DNA of 9,997 nucleotides, taken from contig NATF01000040.1 of the NCBI GenBank assembly GCA_002085205.1, forward strand, positions 1 through 9,997. The letters are read 5' to 3'. This document shows, in pieces, positions 1 to 8,034 of the stretch (position 1 is its first letter; the number at the start of each line of letters is the position of its first letter). Position numbers and translations under genes: made by a program. The notes below the pieces were generated by a model that saw nothing but the letters and a program-made list of their open reading frames with translations, searched no databases and was not told the origin of the DNA. The DNA comes from Candidatus Cloacimonas sp. 4484_275 (GTDB taxonomy: Bacteria > Cloacimonadota > Cloacimonadia > Cloacimonadales > TCS61).

Positions 1-27
1 TAAATAAGACTTATGAGGTAATTGTTC

Positions 28-2700
28 ATGGAAATCAATAAAAATTATGAACCCCAACAAATTGAAAAAAAATGGTACAAATTTTGGATGGAAAAAGGCT
101 ATTTCACACCTCAGATTGATAAGACAAAAAAACCTTTTACCGTTTTGATTCCCCCGCCAAATGTGACGGGAATTCTCCACATGGGTCATGTTTTGAATAA
201 TACGCTTCAAGATGTGATGATTCGTTATAAAAGAATGACGGGAGTTCCCACACTTTGGGTTCCGGGCGTTGATCACGCTGGAATTGCCACGCAAAATGTT
301 GTCGAACGCGAATTGGCAAAAGAGGGAAAAACTCGTCACGACATCGGTAGGGAAGAGCTCGTAAAAAGAATTTGGAAATGGAAAGAAGAAAAAGGCGGCA
401 GAATAATCGAACAACTCAAACAGCTCGGTTGCTCCTGTGACTGGACTCGCGAACGTTTCACAATGGACGAGACACTTTCCAATGCGGTAAAAGAAGTTTT
501 TATCCGTCTTTACGAAAAGGGACTGATTTACAAGGGAAAACGCATTATAAATTGGTGCCCGCGTTGCGTTACGGCGCTGGCAAACGATGAAGTGGAACAT
601 GAAGACGAACACGGTCATCTTTGGCATATCAAATATCCTTTGAAAAACGGAAAAGGTCATGTGATTGTTGCCACAACCAGACCGGAAACCATGCTCGGTG
701 ATACAGCCGTTGCCGTTCATCCGGAAGATGAAAGATATAAAAACCTTATCGGAAAAACGGTGATTCTTCCTTTTGTAAATCGAGAAATTCCGATAATAGC
801 GGATGAATATGTCGATAAAAATTTTGGAAGCGGTTGCGTAAAAATCACGCCGGCTCACGACCCGAACGATTTTGAAGTGGGAATGAGACATAATCTTGAA
901 CAGGTTGTAGTGATGGACGAACATGGTATTATGAACGAAAATGCGGGCAAAGAATTTGAAGGATTAAACCGGTTTGAATGCAGAGAAAAGATTGTGGAAA
1001 AACTAAAAGAAATGAATCTTCTGGAAGATATCGAACCGCACACGCACGCCGTCGGACATTGTTATCGTTGCAATACCGCAATCGAACCGTATCTTTCCGA
1101 ACAATGGTTCGTGAAAATGAAACCGCTGGCAGGACCGGCAATTGAAGTGGTAAAAAAGGGGAAAATTTCCTTTCAGCCGCAAAGATGGGTAAAAGTTTAT
1201 TTGCACTGGATGGAAAATATTCGTGATTGGTGTATTTCTCGGCAAATTTGGTGGGGACACAGAATTCCCGTTTACTATTGTGAAAATTGCGGAGAAATGG
1301 TTGTTGCCAAAGAAATGCCGCAACAATGTTCAAAATGCGGAGGAACAAAATTCAAACAAGACGAAGATGTTTTGGACACTTGGTTTTCCAGTTGGCTTTG
1401 GCCGTTTTCGGTTTTCGGATGGCCCGAAGAAACAGAGGAACTCAATTATTTTCTGCCGACCAATCTCTTGGTTACGGCTCCCGGAATTATTTATCTTTGG
1501 GTTGCCAGAATGATTATGTCAACCCTGGAATTTATGAATGAAATTCCTTTTGATACCGTGCTCTTACATGGAATGGTTCTCGACGAAACCGGTCGGAGAA
1601 TGAGCAAATCGTTGGGCAATTCCCCCGATCCGATTGACATCATCCAAAAAGTCGGTGCCGATGCTCTTCGTTTCGGCATGATTTTTAACACACCGAAAGG
1701 ACAAGACAGTTATTATTCCGACGCTTATCTGGAAACCGGAAGAAATTTTGCCAATAAAATTTGGAATGCTTTTCGTTTTATCATGCAAAATGCGGAAAAA
1801 ATCGAAGGACTTCCCGACAAAAATACCGTTCTCAACGAACTTGACGGATACAAGTTGGAACTTGCCGATAAATGGATTTACAGTCGCCTTCATCAGGTAA
1901 TCGGAGAAGTAAAATCCAATTACGAGAATCTTCGTTTCAACGATACCGCCCGTATTTTGATGGATTTTATCTGGAACGAATTCTGCAGTTGGTATTTGGA
2001 ACTTTCCAAAGACAGAATTTACAATAACGAAAACAAACGCGCGCAATTGACGGCAAAATTTATTCTTTTGGATATTTTGCAAAATTCGATGAGATTGCTC
2101 CAACCGATAATGCCATTTATTGCCGAAGAAATATGGCAAAAAATAAAAGAAGTTTTTCCGTTGGATTCCGAATCGGTAATTATTGCCGAATTTCCCCAAC
2201 AGGACAAATCCAAAATAGATAAAGAAATCGATGCGGAAATGAAATTGATTCAAGAATCCATCTCGGCAATCAGAAATCTGCGAAAACAAATCAATCTCGC
2301 TCCCGGAATTGAGATAAAAACCGTTTTTAAAGTCAGTGACGATAATCAAATCTCATTGATTAAGAATTACCAAAAATATTTCGGAAAATTGGCAAAGGTT
2401 TCTTCTTTTGAAGTCGGAATCGACCTGTCAAAACCAAAATCAAGCATTGCCGCAGTTGTTCAAAACATAGAAATTTATCTTCCGCTGGAAGGACTAATTG
2501 ACCTGGAACAAGAAAAGACAAAACTGAAAAAACAACTGGAAAAACTTGAGAAAGAACTTCAAAAAATAGATTCTAAACTTCATAATGACAAATTCTTAGA
2601 AAAAGCTCCGGAACAGATTATCAAAAAGGAGCGAGAAAAATTTGAAGAAGTAAAAACAAAACTCGAAAAGACGAAGGAAATTTTGAAAGGATTAAATTAA
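28..2700 (+). CDS. valS: Valyl-tRNA synthetase
   Basis: Cytoplasmic class I aminoacyl-tRNA synthetase that charges tRNA-Val with valine and edits mischarged threonine. The 890 residues are a normal family length. Seen in order: PPPNVTG (42-48) and the HIGH-type HMGH (51-54); the CP1 editing domain (about 190-345) with ATTRPETMLGD from 215 and the HDPNDFEVG segment from 277; Cys pairs at 177/180, 345/348, 418/421 and 434/437, probably zinc knuckles; the KMSKS loop as RMSKS (524-528); a helical anticodon-binding domain; and a Lys/Glu-rich C-terminal coiled-coil arm (about 818-890). I chose ATG 28 because GAGG at 15-18 lies 9 bases upstream; the in-frame TTG at 22 would leave only 3. It is first in a run with rdgB and the mutase. 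The upstream promoter lies outside the window. Confidence 0.97.
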   Translation: MEINKNYEPQQIEKKWYKFWMEKGYFTPQIDKTKKPFTVLIPPPNVTGILHMGHVLNNTLQDVMIRYKRMTGVPTLWVPGVDHAGIATQNVVERELAKEGKTRHDIGREELVKRIWKWKEEKGGRIIEQLKQLGCSCDWTRERFTMDETLSNAVKEVFIRLYEKGLIYKGKRIINWCPRCVTALANDEVEHEDEHGHLWHIKYPLKNGKGHVIVATTRPETMLGDTAVAVHPEDERYKNLIGKTVILPFVNREIPIIADEYVDKNFGSGCVKITPAHDPNDFEVGMRHNLEQVVVMDEHGIMNENAGKEFEGLNRFECREKIVEKLKEMNLLEDIEPHTHAVGHCYRCNTAIEPYLSEQWFVKMKPLAGPAIEVVKKGKISFQPQRWVKVYLHWMENIRDWCISRQIWWGHRIPVYYCENCGEMVVAKEMPQQCSKCGGTKFKQDEDVLDTWFSSWLWPFSVFGWPEETEELNYFLPTNLLVTAPGIIYLWVARMIMSTLEFMNEIPFDTVLLHGMVLDETGRRMSKSLGNSPDPIDIIQKVGADALRFGMIFNTPKGQDSYYSDAYLETGRNFANKIWNAFRFIMQNAEKIEGLPDKNTVLNELDGYKLELADKWIYSRLHQVIGEVKSNYENLRFNDTARILMDFIWNEFCSWYLELSKDRIYNNENKRAQLTAKFILLDILQNSMRLLQPIMPFIAEEIWQKIKEVFPLDSESVIIAEFPQQDKSKIDKEIDAEMKLIQESISAIRNLRKQINLAPGIEIKTVFKVSDDNQISLIKNYQKYFGKLAKVSSFEVGIDLSKPKSSIAAVVQNIEIYLPLEGLIDLEQEKTKLKKQLEKLEKELQKIDSKLHNDKFLEKAPEQIIKKEREKFEEVKTKLEKTKEILKGLN

Positions 2701-2763
2701 AGATTTTTGTAAAATTATGATGAAATATTCGAAATTTGTCAAAAATCGAGTTTAGGAGATTTG

Positions 2764-3390
2764 ATGACAAAAATATTGGTAGCTTCCAGAAACGAAGATA
2801 AAATTTCGGAAATTAAAGAAATTTTAAAGGATTTGAGCCTCGAAATTGTTTCGGCAAAAGAGTTTCCCGAACTCCCCGAAGTTGTCGAAGACAAAGACAC
2901 AATTGAAGGAAATGCGATAAAAAAGGCTCTGGAATGCGCAAAGTTTACCGGTTTGTTAGCAATTGCGGATGATACGGGACTTTTCGTGGAAGCTTTAAAC
3001 GGAAAACCCGGAGTTTACGCTGCCAGATTTGCGGGTGAAAATTGTTCTTACCAAGATAATCGGGAAAAACTTCTCGCCGAAATGAAAGATAAAGAAAATC
3101 GGAAAGCGGAATTTCGGACAGCGGTGGCTTTTGCGTCGCCGAAAGGTTTGATTAAATTGGTCGTCGGAAAAGTCGAGGGAGAAATCGCCCGAAAAGAGAT
3201 GGGAGAAAACGGTTTTGGTTACGACCCGATTTTCCGAGCTCTGGAAACCGGAAAAACTTTTGGGGAAATGTCCGAACGGGAAAAACACCAAATCAGTCAC
3301 AGAGCCAGAGCTTTACGAAAATTAATTCCGTTTTTGCGAGATTATCTGGCACAAGCTTCAGATTCGCAACTTATTAAAAACAAAATTTAA
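2764..3390 (+). CDS. rdgB: Non-canonical purine NTP pyrophosphatase (dITP/XTP, RdgB/HAM1 family)
   Basis: Hydrolyses deaminated purine nucleotides (dITP, ITP, XTP) to the monophosphate and pyrophosphate, keeping them out of DNA and RNA. The 208 residues match the family's usual size of about 200. Visible signatures: the N-terminal nucleotide-binding stretch ASRNEDK (7-13), the metal/catalytic DDTGL beginning at Asp69-Asp70, the following LNGKPGVYAARFAG (78-91), the FGYDP base-recognition segment (151-155) and the C-terminal SHR (178-180). ATG 2764 is preferred over TTG 2761 because AGGAG at 2754-2758 then sits 5 rather than 2 bases away. It lies 63 bases after valS and 24 bases before the mutase gene, with no terminator between, so co-transcription is likely. 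The tail after about residue 193 is extra and poorly conserved. Confidence 0.95.
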   Translation: MTKILVASRNEDKISEIKEILKDLSLEIVSAKEFPELPEVVEDKDTIEGNAIKKALECAKFTGLLAIADDTGLFVEALNGKPGVYAARFAGENCSYQDNREKLLAEMKDKENRKAEFRTAVAFASPKGLIKLVVGKVEGEIARKEMGENGFGYDPIFRALETGKTFGEMSEREKHQISHRARALRKLIPFLRDYLAQASDSQLIKNKI

Positions 3391-3414
3391 AAATAAAAGT
3401 GAAGGAGATAAATT

Positions 3415-4767
3415 ATGGTAAATCCTCAAATTTTCAGGCAATATGACATTCGCGGCATCGTGGGTAAAGATTTAACGGATGAAACGGTTTATTTGATAGG
3501 AAAGGGTTACGGAACTTATTTGAGAAGAAAAAATTTGAAAACGGCGGTTATTGGCGGAGATGCGCGTTTAAGCACTCCTCAATTCAAAAAGCAGTTTATC
3601 AAAGGTTTGTTGGAAACGGGAATAGATGTAACCGATGTTGGAAAACTGGCAACTCCGGTTTTGTATTTCTCAATTTGGAAATTAAAAACAGACGGCGGCG
3701 TAATGATAACCGCCAGCCACAATCCCGCCGAATACAACGGAATTAAACTGAATATCGGATTACAAAGTGTGTACGGAGAACAAATTCAGGAAATTCTTAA
3801 ATTAATCCAAAACGGCGATTTTGAAAGTGGTGAAGGAAAATTGGATTCCAATTCCGAAATAGATGACCAATATATTGAATTTGTTTTGGAACATATTGAC
3901 ATCAAAAGACCGATAAAAGTTATCGTGGACGGCGGAAACGGAATGGGCGGTCCTTATCTTCCCAAAATTTTGCGCAAAGCAGGATGTGAAGTTACGGAAA
4001 TGTATTGTGAACCCGACGGCAGATTTCCCAATCATCATCCCGACCCGACCGTAGAAAAATATATGAAAGATCTGATAGAAGCTGTGAAAAACAGCGATGC
4101 CGAAGTCGGCTTGGGTCTGGATGGCGATGCCGACAGAATCGGAGTTATCGATGAAAAGGGGCAGATGCTTTACGGCGACCAAATTCTAAACATAATCGTT
4201 CGCGATTTCCTAAAAAACAATCCGGGAGAGAAAATTATCGCCGATGTCAAATGCAGCAAAAATTTATTTGACGACATCAAAAAGTACGGCGGAATTCCGA
4301 TAATGTACAAAACCGGTCACGCCAATATCAAAAACAAAATGTTTGAAGAAGGAATAAAAGTAAGCGGAGAAATGAGCGGTCATGTTTTTCTGGCGGACAG
4401 ATATTTGGGATTTGACGACGCCATTTATGTTGCCTGTCGTTTTGTGGAAATTATGTCTAAAACCGATAAACCGGTAAGCGAATTTTTGTCCGACCAACCG
4501 AAAATGTACAACACTCCCGAACTTCATATTCCCAGCACCGACGAAGATAAATTCAAAATCGTGGAAAAAGTGAAAAATTCTTTTGTGGAAGAAGGTTATG
4601 ATGTTACCGACATCGACGGAATGAGAATCACATTTCCCGATGGTTGGGGACTTTGTCGCGCTTCCAACACAACTCCGGTTTTAGTGCTTCGTTTCGAAGC
4701 GGAAACCAAAGAAAGGTTGGAAGAAATCAGAAAATTGGTGGAAGACAGAATCAAGCAATTCAGTTAA
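3415..4767 (+). CDS. Phosphomannomutase/phosphoglucomutase (alpha-D-phosphohexomutase)
   Basis: Interconverts hexose 1- and 6-phosphates (mannose and/or glucose), feeding nucleotide-sugar, polysaccharide and LPS synthesis. The 450 residues fit the AlgC/ManB-type mutases. All four active-site elements are present: the phosphoserine loop TASHNP (99-104, phosphorylated Ser101), the metal-binding loop DGDADR (236-241), the sugar-recognition loop GEMSGH (318-323) and the C-terminal phosphate-binding loop RASNTTP (415-421). The GEMSGH loop fits a dual mannose/glucose enzyme rather than GlmM, but substrate preference cannot be settled from sequence alone, so no symbol is given. AAGGAG (3402-3407) sits 7 bases before the ATG. 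It is the last gene of the valS-rdgB run and is followed at once by a hairpin terminator. Confidence 0.94.
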   Translation: MVNPQIFRQYDIRGIVGKDLTDETVYLIGKGYGTYLRRKNLKTAVIGGDARLSTPQFKKQFIKGLLETGIDVTDVGKLATPVLYFSIWKLKTDGGVMITASHNPAEYNGIKLNIGLQSVYGEQIQEILKLIQNGDFESGEGKLDSNSEIDDQYIEFVLEHIDIKRPIKVIVDGGNGMGGPYLPKILRKAGCEVTEMYCEPDGRFPNHHPDPTVEKYMKDLIEAVKNSDAEVGLGLDGDADRIGVIDEKGQMLYGDQILNIIVRDFLKNNPGEKIIADVKCSKNLFDDIKKYGGIPIMYKTGHANIKNKMFEEGIKVSGEMSGHVFLADRYLGFDDAIYVACRFVEIMSKTDKPVSEFLSDQPKMYNTPELHIPSTDEDKFKIVEKVKNSFVEEGYDVTDIDGMRITFPDGWGLCRASNTTPVLVLRFEAETKERLEEIRKLVEDRIKQFS

Positions 4768-4783
4768 AATGAATCTTGTCTTT

Positions 4784-4819
4784 ATCCCGACTTGATTATG
4801 ACGATTGAGTCGGGATTTT
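4784..4819 (+). terminator. Rho-independent terminator of the valS-rdgB-mutase run
   Basis: A perfect 9-bp stem, ATCCCGACT (4784-4792) against AGTCGGGAT (4808-4816), encloses a 15-base loop. It is followed by TTTTATTTTCTTT on the plus strand, starting 17 bases after the mutase stop codon. The right arm and part of the loop are also the last codons of the convergent minus-strand gene, whose TAA (4796-4798) lies in the loop. The minus-strand side has no immediate T-tract, so it is a poorer terminator in that direction. Confidence 0.75.
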
Positions 4820-5821
4820 ATTTTCTTTGAAAACGACTCCGATTCCCTTTTTACCGTCGATTTTGATAAGAACCGGTTTTTCAAGTTGAACATGAACAAA
4901 ATATTTGGTTCTGTTTTTTATCGGTTGTCGGGCAAGCCATTTCCAATCGATAAAATCTTTCTCCGATTTGTGGTTTACTACAAAATATCCCACATTGGAA
5001 GCAATCAAGTTATGGAAAAAATGTGTTCCTTGAGACGGTTCGACAATGAATCCTTCCATGCTTGTTTCCACAATAATTTGAGCATTATAAATATTATTCC
5101 ACTTTACCGGAATTCCTAAAAATCTGTCACGCGTTCCCCAACGACCCGGCCCAATCAAAATATATTTTTTGCCGTTTAATTTTCGGTTTAATTCATCAAT
5201 TTCGGAAATCATATTCATGGTATCGGTATTATCGAATTTTTTCTGTTCGACAAAAATTATATCGCGAACATTCTCAAAAATTCCGTTTCCCATCCCTTTT
5301 CCCGTGTAAATAAACAATTCTTTTTTAGATAATGTTTGCGGGTCGATTGAAGTTTCAAACGGTTTTATCGTCAGCGGTCTGATTTGCAAAAGATAAAAAG
5401 AAGGTTTATTGTCTTTTTCTTTATTCAGATTCACGGCAAACTCTATTTCTACGGGAACTCCCATCGCTTTTTCGCCGATATCCAAAATGTTATCCAGAAT
5501 TTCCGCCAAAGGGAAATAATTATATTTCAGGACGCTGGCAAAAGTTAAAACTTTCACTCCTTTGGCGTAAGGACCTTCCATAAAGCGTTCGTTTTGATAA
5601 TCCCAACTTGAAGCAATGTAATTTAGCGAGCCGTGTTTTTCCGCGTCTCGCAAATCCAATTTGATATAATTGGTAATCTCTCCTTCTCGCAAATCGAACT
5701 CTTTTTTTCCCAAATTTATGGCATAAAATTCGTATTGAGAATTTTTTAAGATCTCTTCCTGTTGCAAAATATCCATTTTGGGATAACGAGGACAAAATTT
5801 GAAAGTTTTCATTCCTTCCAC
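4796..5821 (-). CDS. C-terminal fragment of PEP/pyruvate-binding domain protein (broken gene)
   Basis: This is the downstream piece of the gene starting at 7599. It opens at GTG 5821, but the first residues (VEGMKTFKFCP) already match the family's inner strand of V-D/E-G..T..-F.P type, so this is not a natural N-terminus. Seen next: EIEFAVNLN and FYLLQIRPLT, the end of the PEP-synthase-like ATP-grasp region, then a C-terminal domain containing GPGRWGTRD, GIPVKW and EPSQGTHFFHNL, the last two highly conserved in FCB-group relatives as I recall them. No TxGGxxSHxAI phosphohistidine motif is present, so the piece cannot act as a complete PEP synthase. It overlaps the upstream piece by 13 bases in another frame, and no Shine-Dalgarno sequence stands before the GTG. 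The last codons overlap the opposing operon's terminator. The homology is firm; independent expression is doubtful. Confidence 0.85.
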   Translation of the reverse strand: MEGMKTFKFCPRYPKMDILQQEEILKNSQYEFYAINLGKKEFDLREGEITNYIKLDLRDAEKHGSLNYIASSWDYQNERFMEGPYAKGVKVLTFASVLKYNYFPLAEILDNILDIGEKAMGVPVEIEFAVNLNKEKDNKPSFYLLQIRPLTIKPFETSIDPQTLSKKELFIYTGKGMGNGIFENVRDIIFVEQKKFDNTDTMNMISEIDELNRKLNGKKYILIGPGRWGTRDRFLGIPVKWNNIYNAQIIVETSMEGFIVEPSQGTHFFHNLIASNVGYFVVNHKSEKDFIDWKWLARQPIKNRTKYFVHVQLEKPVLIKIDGKKGIGVVFKENKIPTQSS

Positions 5822-7599
5822 AACGGCAATAAATTAATGCTTTCGATGTATTGACGGGCGGTTTCCTGAAAAACGGAAGCGAAAACGAGTTTGACGGCAT
5901 CGGTTAATTGCCGAAAACGCATAGCTTTATCGGGATGATTATTAGGAAGCATATAAGTTTGATAAATGCCGGCAAAAGGCTGTGTTTGGGAATCTTCCAA
6001 CAAACCGGAAGAACGAACCGCCAGCGGATAATTTATTTTTTCCACAAAAAGATTTAATTTGTAAATCAACTTATTGGAAAGAGTTCCGTTCAAAAAAATT
6101 TCCGCGATTTTTTCATCGGAATAGGAAGTTATGTCGTAAGTAATATTGTTGTGAACGAGAAAATAATCAAATTCTTTGGTGCCGATAACAAAAGTTTTGG
6201 GAATATTGATATTCACTTCCGGAAAACCTTTCTCGAATTCCATTGCCGCCAACAGAGAATTCAGGAAGGCAATACTGCGTCCCTTTCCGCCGAACGAACC
6301 GTCCGCCAATCGCACGATTCCTTCTTTGATGGAAAGAGCTTTTTCGCTGAAATTTACGATTTTTCCCCGATTTCTGATATATTGAACTTCCTCAAAAATC
6401 GAGATTAGGAATTCTCTTAATTCTTTTGATGTTTTGAAATTTTCCACTTTCAAGTGTCTGATTCTTTTGGCAATTTGAAATTCACCGTGAGCGGTTAACC
6501 AAGCGGAAAAATGATTTCGAGAGCCGTGAAAAATCAAAGATTCGTCGGGAATGGTTTTCAATTTTTCTTCAAAATCCTGCATGGTAACGGCTCTGTCTAT
6601 CTTTTTTCCGGTTTTATCACGAAAAATAAAATCGCCGAAACCCAAATTTCTGACGATAAATTCTTTTAAATCATTGAGAAGAGTTTTGGAATTTTTATGA
6701 ATAAAGCTCACTTTCAATTTTTTTGCTTTTTCCCGATTTTCCACTTCCGAAGATTGCAACAACATCGGAATATCAAACTTGTCGTTCCTAACTTTGGAAA
6801 GCAAACGAATGCCGGCTTGGGAATCTTCTTTGCCGCTGCGAAGATATTTCACATCGGAAATCACGGAAATGAGATATTCCCGATATTCCTCAATAATTTT
6901 AATGGCATCATCGTAATTGTGAACGAGAATAACTTTCGGTCTGGCGCGCATTCGGAGTCTTTTATTTATATCATTCACTTCTTCGGTAATCAATTTCTGC
7001 GTCTGATTCATAATTTCGGCGTATAATATCGGCAAAAATCGGGAATAATAATGAATGGAATCTTCGATGAGCAAAATCACTCTGACCAAACCGATTCGCG
7101 TATCCGTTTCCAAATTTCGTTTGTCTTCGATATATTTTATCATTGCCAAAAATATCTTACTGTCGCCGTTCCAAAGAAAAACATCATCTATAAATTTTGA
7201 TTTGTTCTGCGTAATCAACGGAATATCGGCGGTTGAATGAAGCAATAAAAGAACCGGCAAATCGGGAAAATTATTTTTTATGTATTCACTTAATTTGAAA
7301 GGATCGACTTCACCGATTCTCATCATCGTTATTACAAGATCAAATTTTCTGTTTTGCAGCGTTTTTATTGCCTCTTCTCCGGTGGGAACGCTGGTTATTC
7401 TCGGAGCTGTGCTCAAATTCAATTGTTGATATTCGCCGTGAATCTGTTCGGAAAGTTGACCGTCCTGTTCAAAAATAAAGGCATCATAAAAAGTGGAAAC
7501 CAATAAAATTTCCCGCACCCTTTTTTTCATTAAATTATGGAAATTGTCCTCACCGAATTTGAACTTGTTATAATAATAATTTATCTCTTTTAAATCCAT
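5809..7599 (-). CDS. Receiver-like / PEP-pyruvate-binding fusion protein, N-terminal part (broken gene)
   Basis: The 596-residue upstream piece of a protein that in related bacteria is usually about 950-1000 residues. A receiver-like fold at about 29-160 lacks a clear acidic set. A second receiver-like domain (about 171-310) keeps the expected residues: E179/D180, the acceptor Asp249 in VISDV, Ser283 and Lys302 in FIHKNSK. The PPDK/PEP-synthase-like ATP-binding domain follows, with DGSFGGKG (433-440), IPKTFVIG (467-474) and RSSGLLEDS (529-537) leading into PFAGIYQTYM. Frame is lost after SINLLP (587-592) and a TGA follows five codons later. ATG 7599 has GAGGA at 7606-7610 (read on the minus strand). 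The function of the intact family is uncharacterised; phospho-signalling coupled to PEP or pyruvate metabolism is inference. The gene stands alone, convergent to the valS run. Confidence 0.85.
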   Translation of the reverse strand: MDLKEINYYYNKFKFGEDNFHNLMKKRVREILLVSTFYDAFIFEQDGQLSEQIHGEYQQLNLSTAPRITSVPTGEEAIKTLQNRKFDLVITMMRIGEVDPFKLSEYIKNNFPDLPVLLLLHSTADIPLITQNKSKFIDDVFLWNGDSKIFLAMIKYIEDKRNLETDTRIGLVRVILLIEDSIHYYSRFLPILYAEIMNQTQKLITEEVNDINKRLRMRARPKVILVHNYDDAIKIIEEYREYLISVISDVKYLRSGKEDSQAGIRLLSKVRNDKFDIPMLLQSSEVENREKAKKLKVSFIHKNSKTLLNDLKEFIVRNLGFGDFIFRDKTGKKIDRAVTMQDFEEKLKTIPDESLIFHGSRNHFSAWLTAHGEFQIAKRIRHLKVENFKTSKELREFLISIFEEVQYIRNRGKIVNFSEKALSIKEGIVRLADGSFGGKGRSIAFLNSLLAAMEFEKGFPEVNINIPKTFVIGTKEFDYFLVHNNITYDITSYSDEKIAEIFLNGTLSNKLIYKLNLFVEKINYPLAVRSSGLLEDSQTQPFAGIYQTYMLPNNHPDKAMRFRQLTDAVKLVFASVFQETARQYIESINLLPLWKE

Positions 7600-7631
7600 T
7601 TCATTTCCTCGTTTCTTCCGTTAATCGAATT

Positions 7632-7662
7632 CAAAATTATAGAAATTGTCTTTTTTTGTAAA
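7632..7662 (-). promoter_or_regulatory. Candidate promoter of the receiver/PEP-binding gene
   Basis: Read on the minus strand, TTTACA (7662-7657) is followed after 15 bases by TATAAT (7641-7636), which runs on into TTTG. The element thus satisfies both a sigma70 -10 box and the Bacteroidota-type TAnnTTTG pattern. It lies about 35 bases upstream of the ATG at 7599. The 15-base spacer is short for sigma70, and the region is so A/T-rich that chance matches are expected. Confidence 0.4.
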
Positions 7663-7864
7663 ATATTATTCCGAAATTATTGCAAAAAAACAATTTTCTT
7701 GACTTTCCAAAAAAGTTTTTGATTTTAGAGATTGTGAATTAAATCCGATCCTGAAGTTCGTAATTTTGACTTTGTTACTAATCGTCGGCGGTATTTGGAA
7801 TTGACAAAAACAGAAATGAGTTCTGCATAATTGGGGATTTTAGAAGTCATTTATAGTGTGAAAT

Positions 7865-7938
7865 TGTCATCCTGAGCGAAGTCGAAGGATACAATAAGGC
7901 AAACATTGAATCATCCTTCGACTCCGCTCAGGATGACA
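7865..7938. repeat. Palindromic (REP/MITE-like) intergenic repeat
   Basis: Inverted arms of 26 bases (7865-7890 and 7913-7938) match with a single mismatch, which would still be a G-U pair in RNA, around a 22-base loop. CAAT (7892-7895) and ATTG (7906-7909) can extend the stem inside the loop. The arm begins GTCATCCTGAGCG and ends AAGGAT, a motif I recall as a very abundant dispersed repeat in Bacteroidota, Cloacimonadota and other environmental genomes. It has higher G+C than its surroundings. No clear target-site duplication flanks it. It may act as a transcript stabiliser or terminator, or be a non-autonomous mobile unit. Confidence 0.85.
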
Positions 7939-7983
7939 GAAAGTAACATAATTTAAAATGTTAAGAATCAGGAGGTAGTCAAG

Positions 7984-8034
7984 ATGATGTTTGAGATTAT
8001 AACTTATCTGATGATAATGAGTTATGAATTATGA
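7984..8034 (+). CDS. Possible 16-residue leader or orphan small peptide
   Basis: The open frame MMFEIITYLMIMSYEL is preceded by AGGAGGT (7970-7976), a perfect complement to the usual 16S tail, exactly 7 bases before the ATG. This is the best Shine-Dalgarno match in the window. The stop TGA overlaps another ATG (ATGA at 8031-8034) that opens a four-codon frame, MKKT. The peptide is hydrophobic and I recognise no family. It ends 44 bases before the 66-residue membrane-protein gene and could be a leader, a small membrane peptide, or the truncated start of a lost gene. The ribosome-binding site is clear; the coding call is speculative. Confidence 0.3.
   Translation: MMFEIITYLMIMSYEL

Noticed and set aside
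22..27. TTG at 22 as the valS start.
   Set aside because: The Shine-Dalgarno GAGG would be only 3 bases away, whereas ATG 28 has normal spacing.
929..1348. Overlapping minus-strand frames of about 100-140 codons inside valS.
   Set aside because: They are antisense to the ValRS editing and zinc-knuckle regions, and their translations look non-protein-like.
1564..2349. A long open frame (261 codons) on the minus strand within valS.
   Set aside because: It is antisense to a conserved valS region with all expected motifs. Its translation is Phe/Ile-rich with no recognisable domain or ribosome site; the open frame follows from valS codon bias.
3802..4527. Minus-strand frames of 126 and 87 codons inside the mutase gene.
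   Set aside because: They are shadows of the mutase coding strand, which carries intact active-site loops; no independent signals were seen.
5819..5821. GTG 5821 as the true start of a separate, translationally coupled gene.
   Set aside because: There is no Shine-Dalgarno sequence, and the first residues already match an internal family strand with the preceding conserved block absent, so a broken gene explains it better.
6151..7240. Plus-strand frames of 60-110 codons inside the receiver/PEP-binding gene.
   Set aside because: They are antisense to conserved receiver and ATP-binding motifs and carry no signals of their own.
7703..7833. Two overlapping open stretches, one encoding a hydrophobic run (ending at 7801), the other ending in TKTEMSSA.
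   Set aside because: Neither has a start codon with a ribosome site at its beginning, both are about 30 codons, and no family is recognisable. They may be debris of a lost gene but cannot be supported.
7865..7938. The palindrome as a CRISPR repeat or an rRNA/tRNA fragment.
   Set aside because: There is only one pair of inverted arms, with no direct-repeat series and no tRNA cloverleaf.
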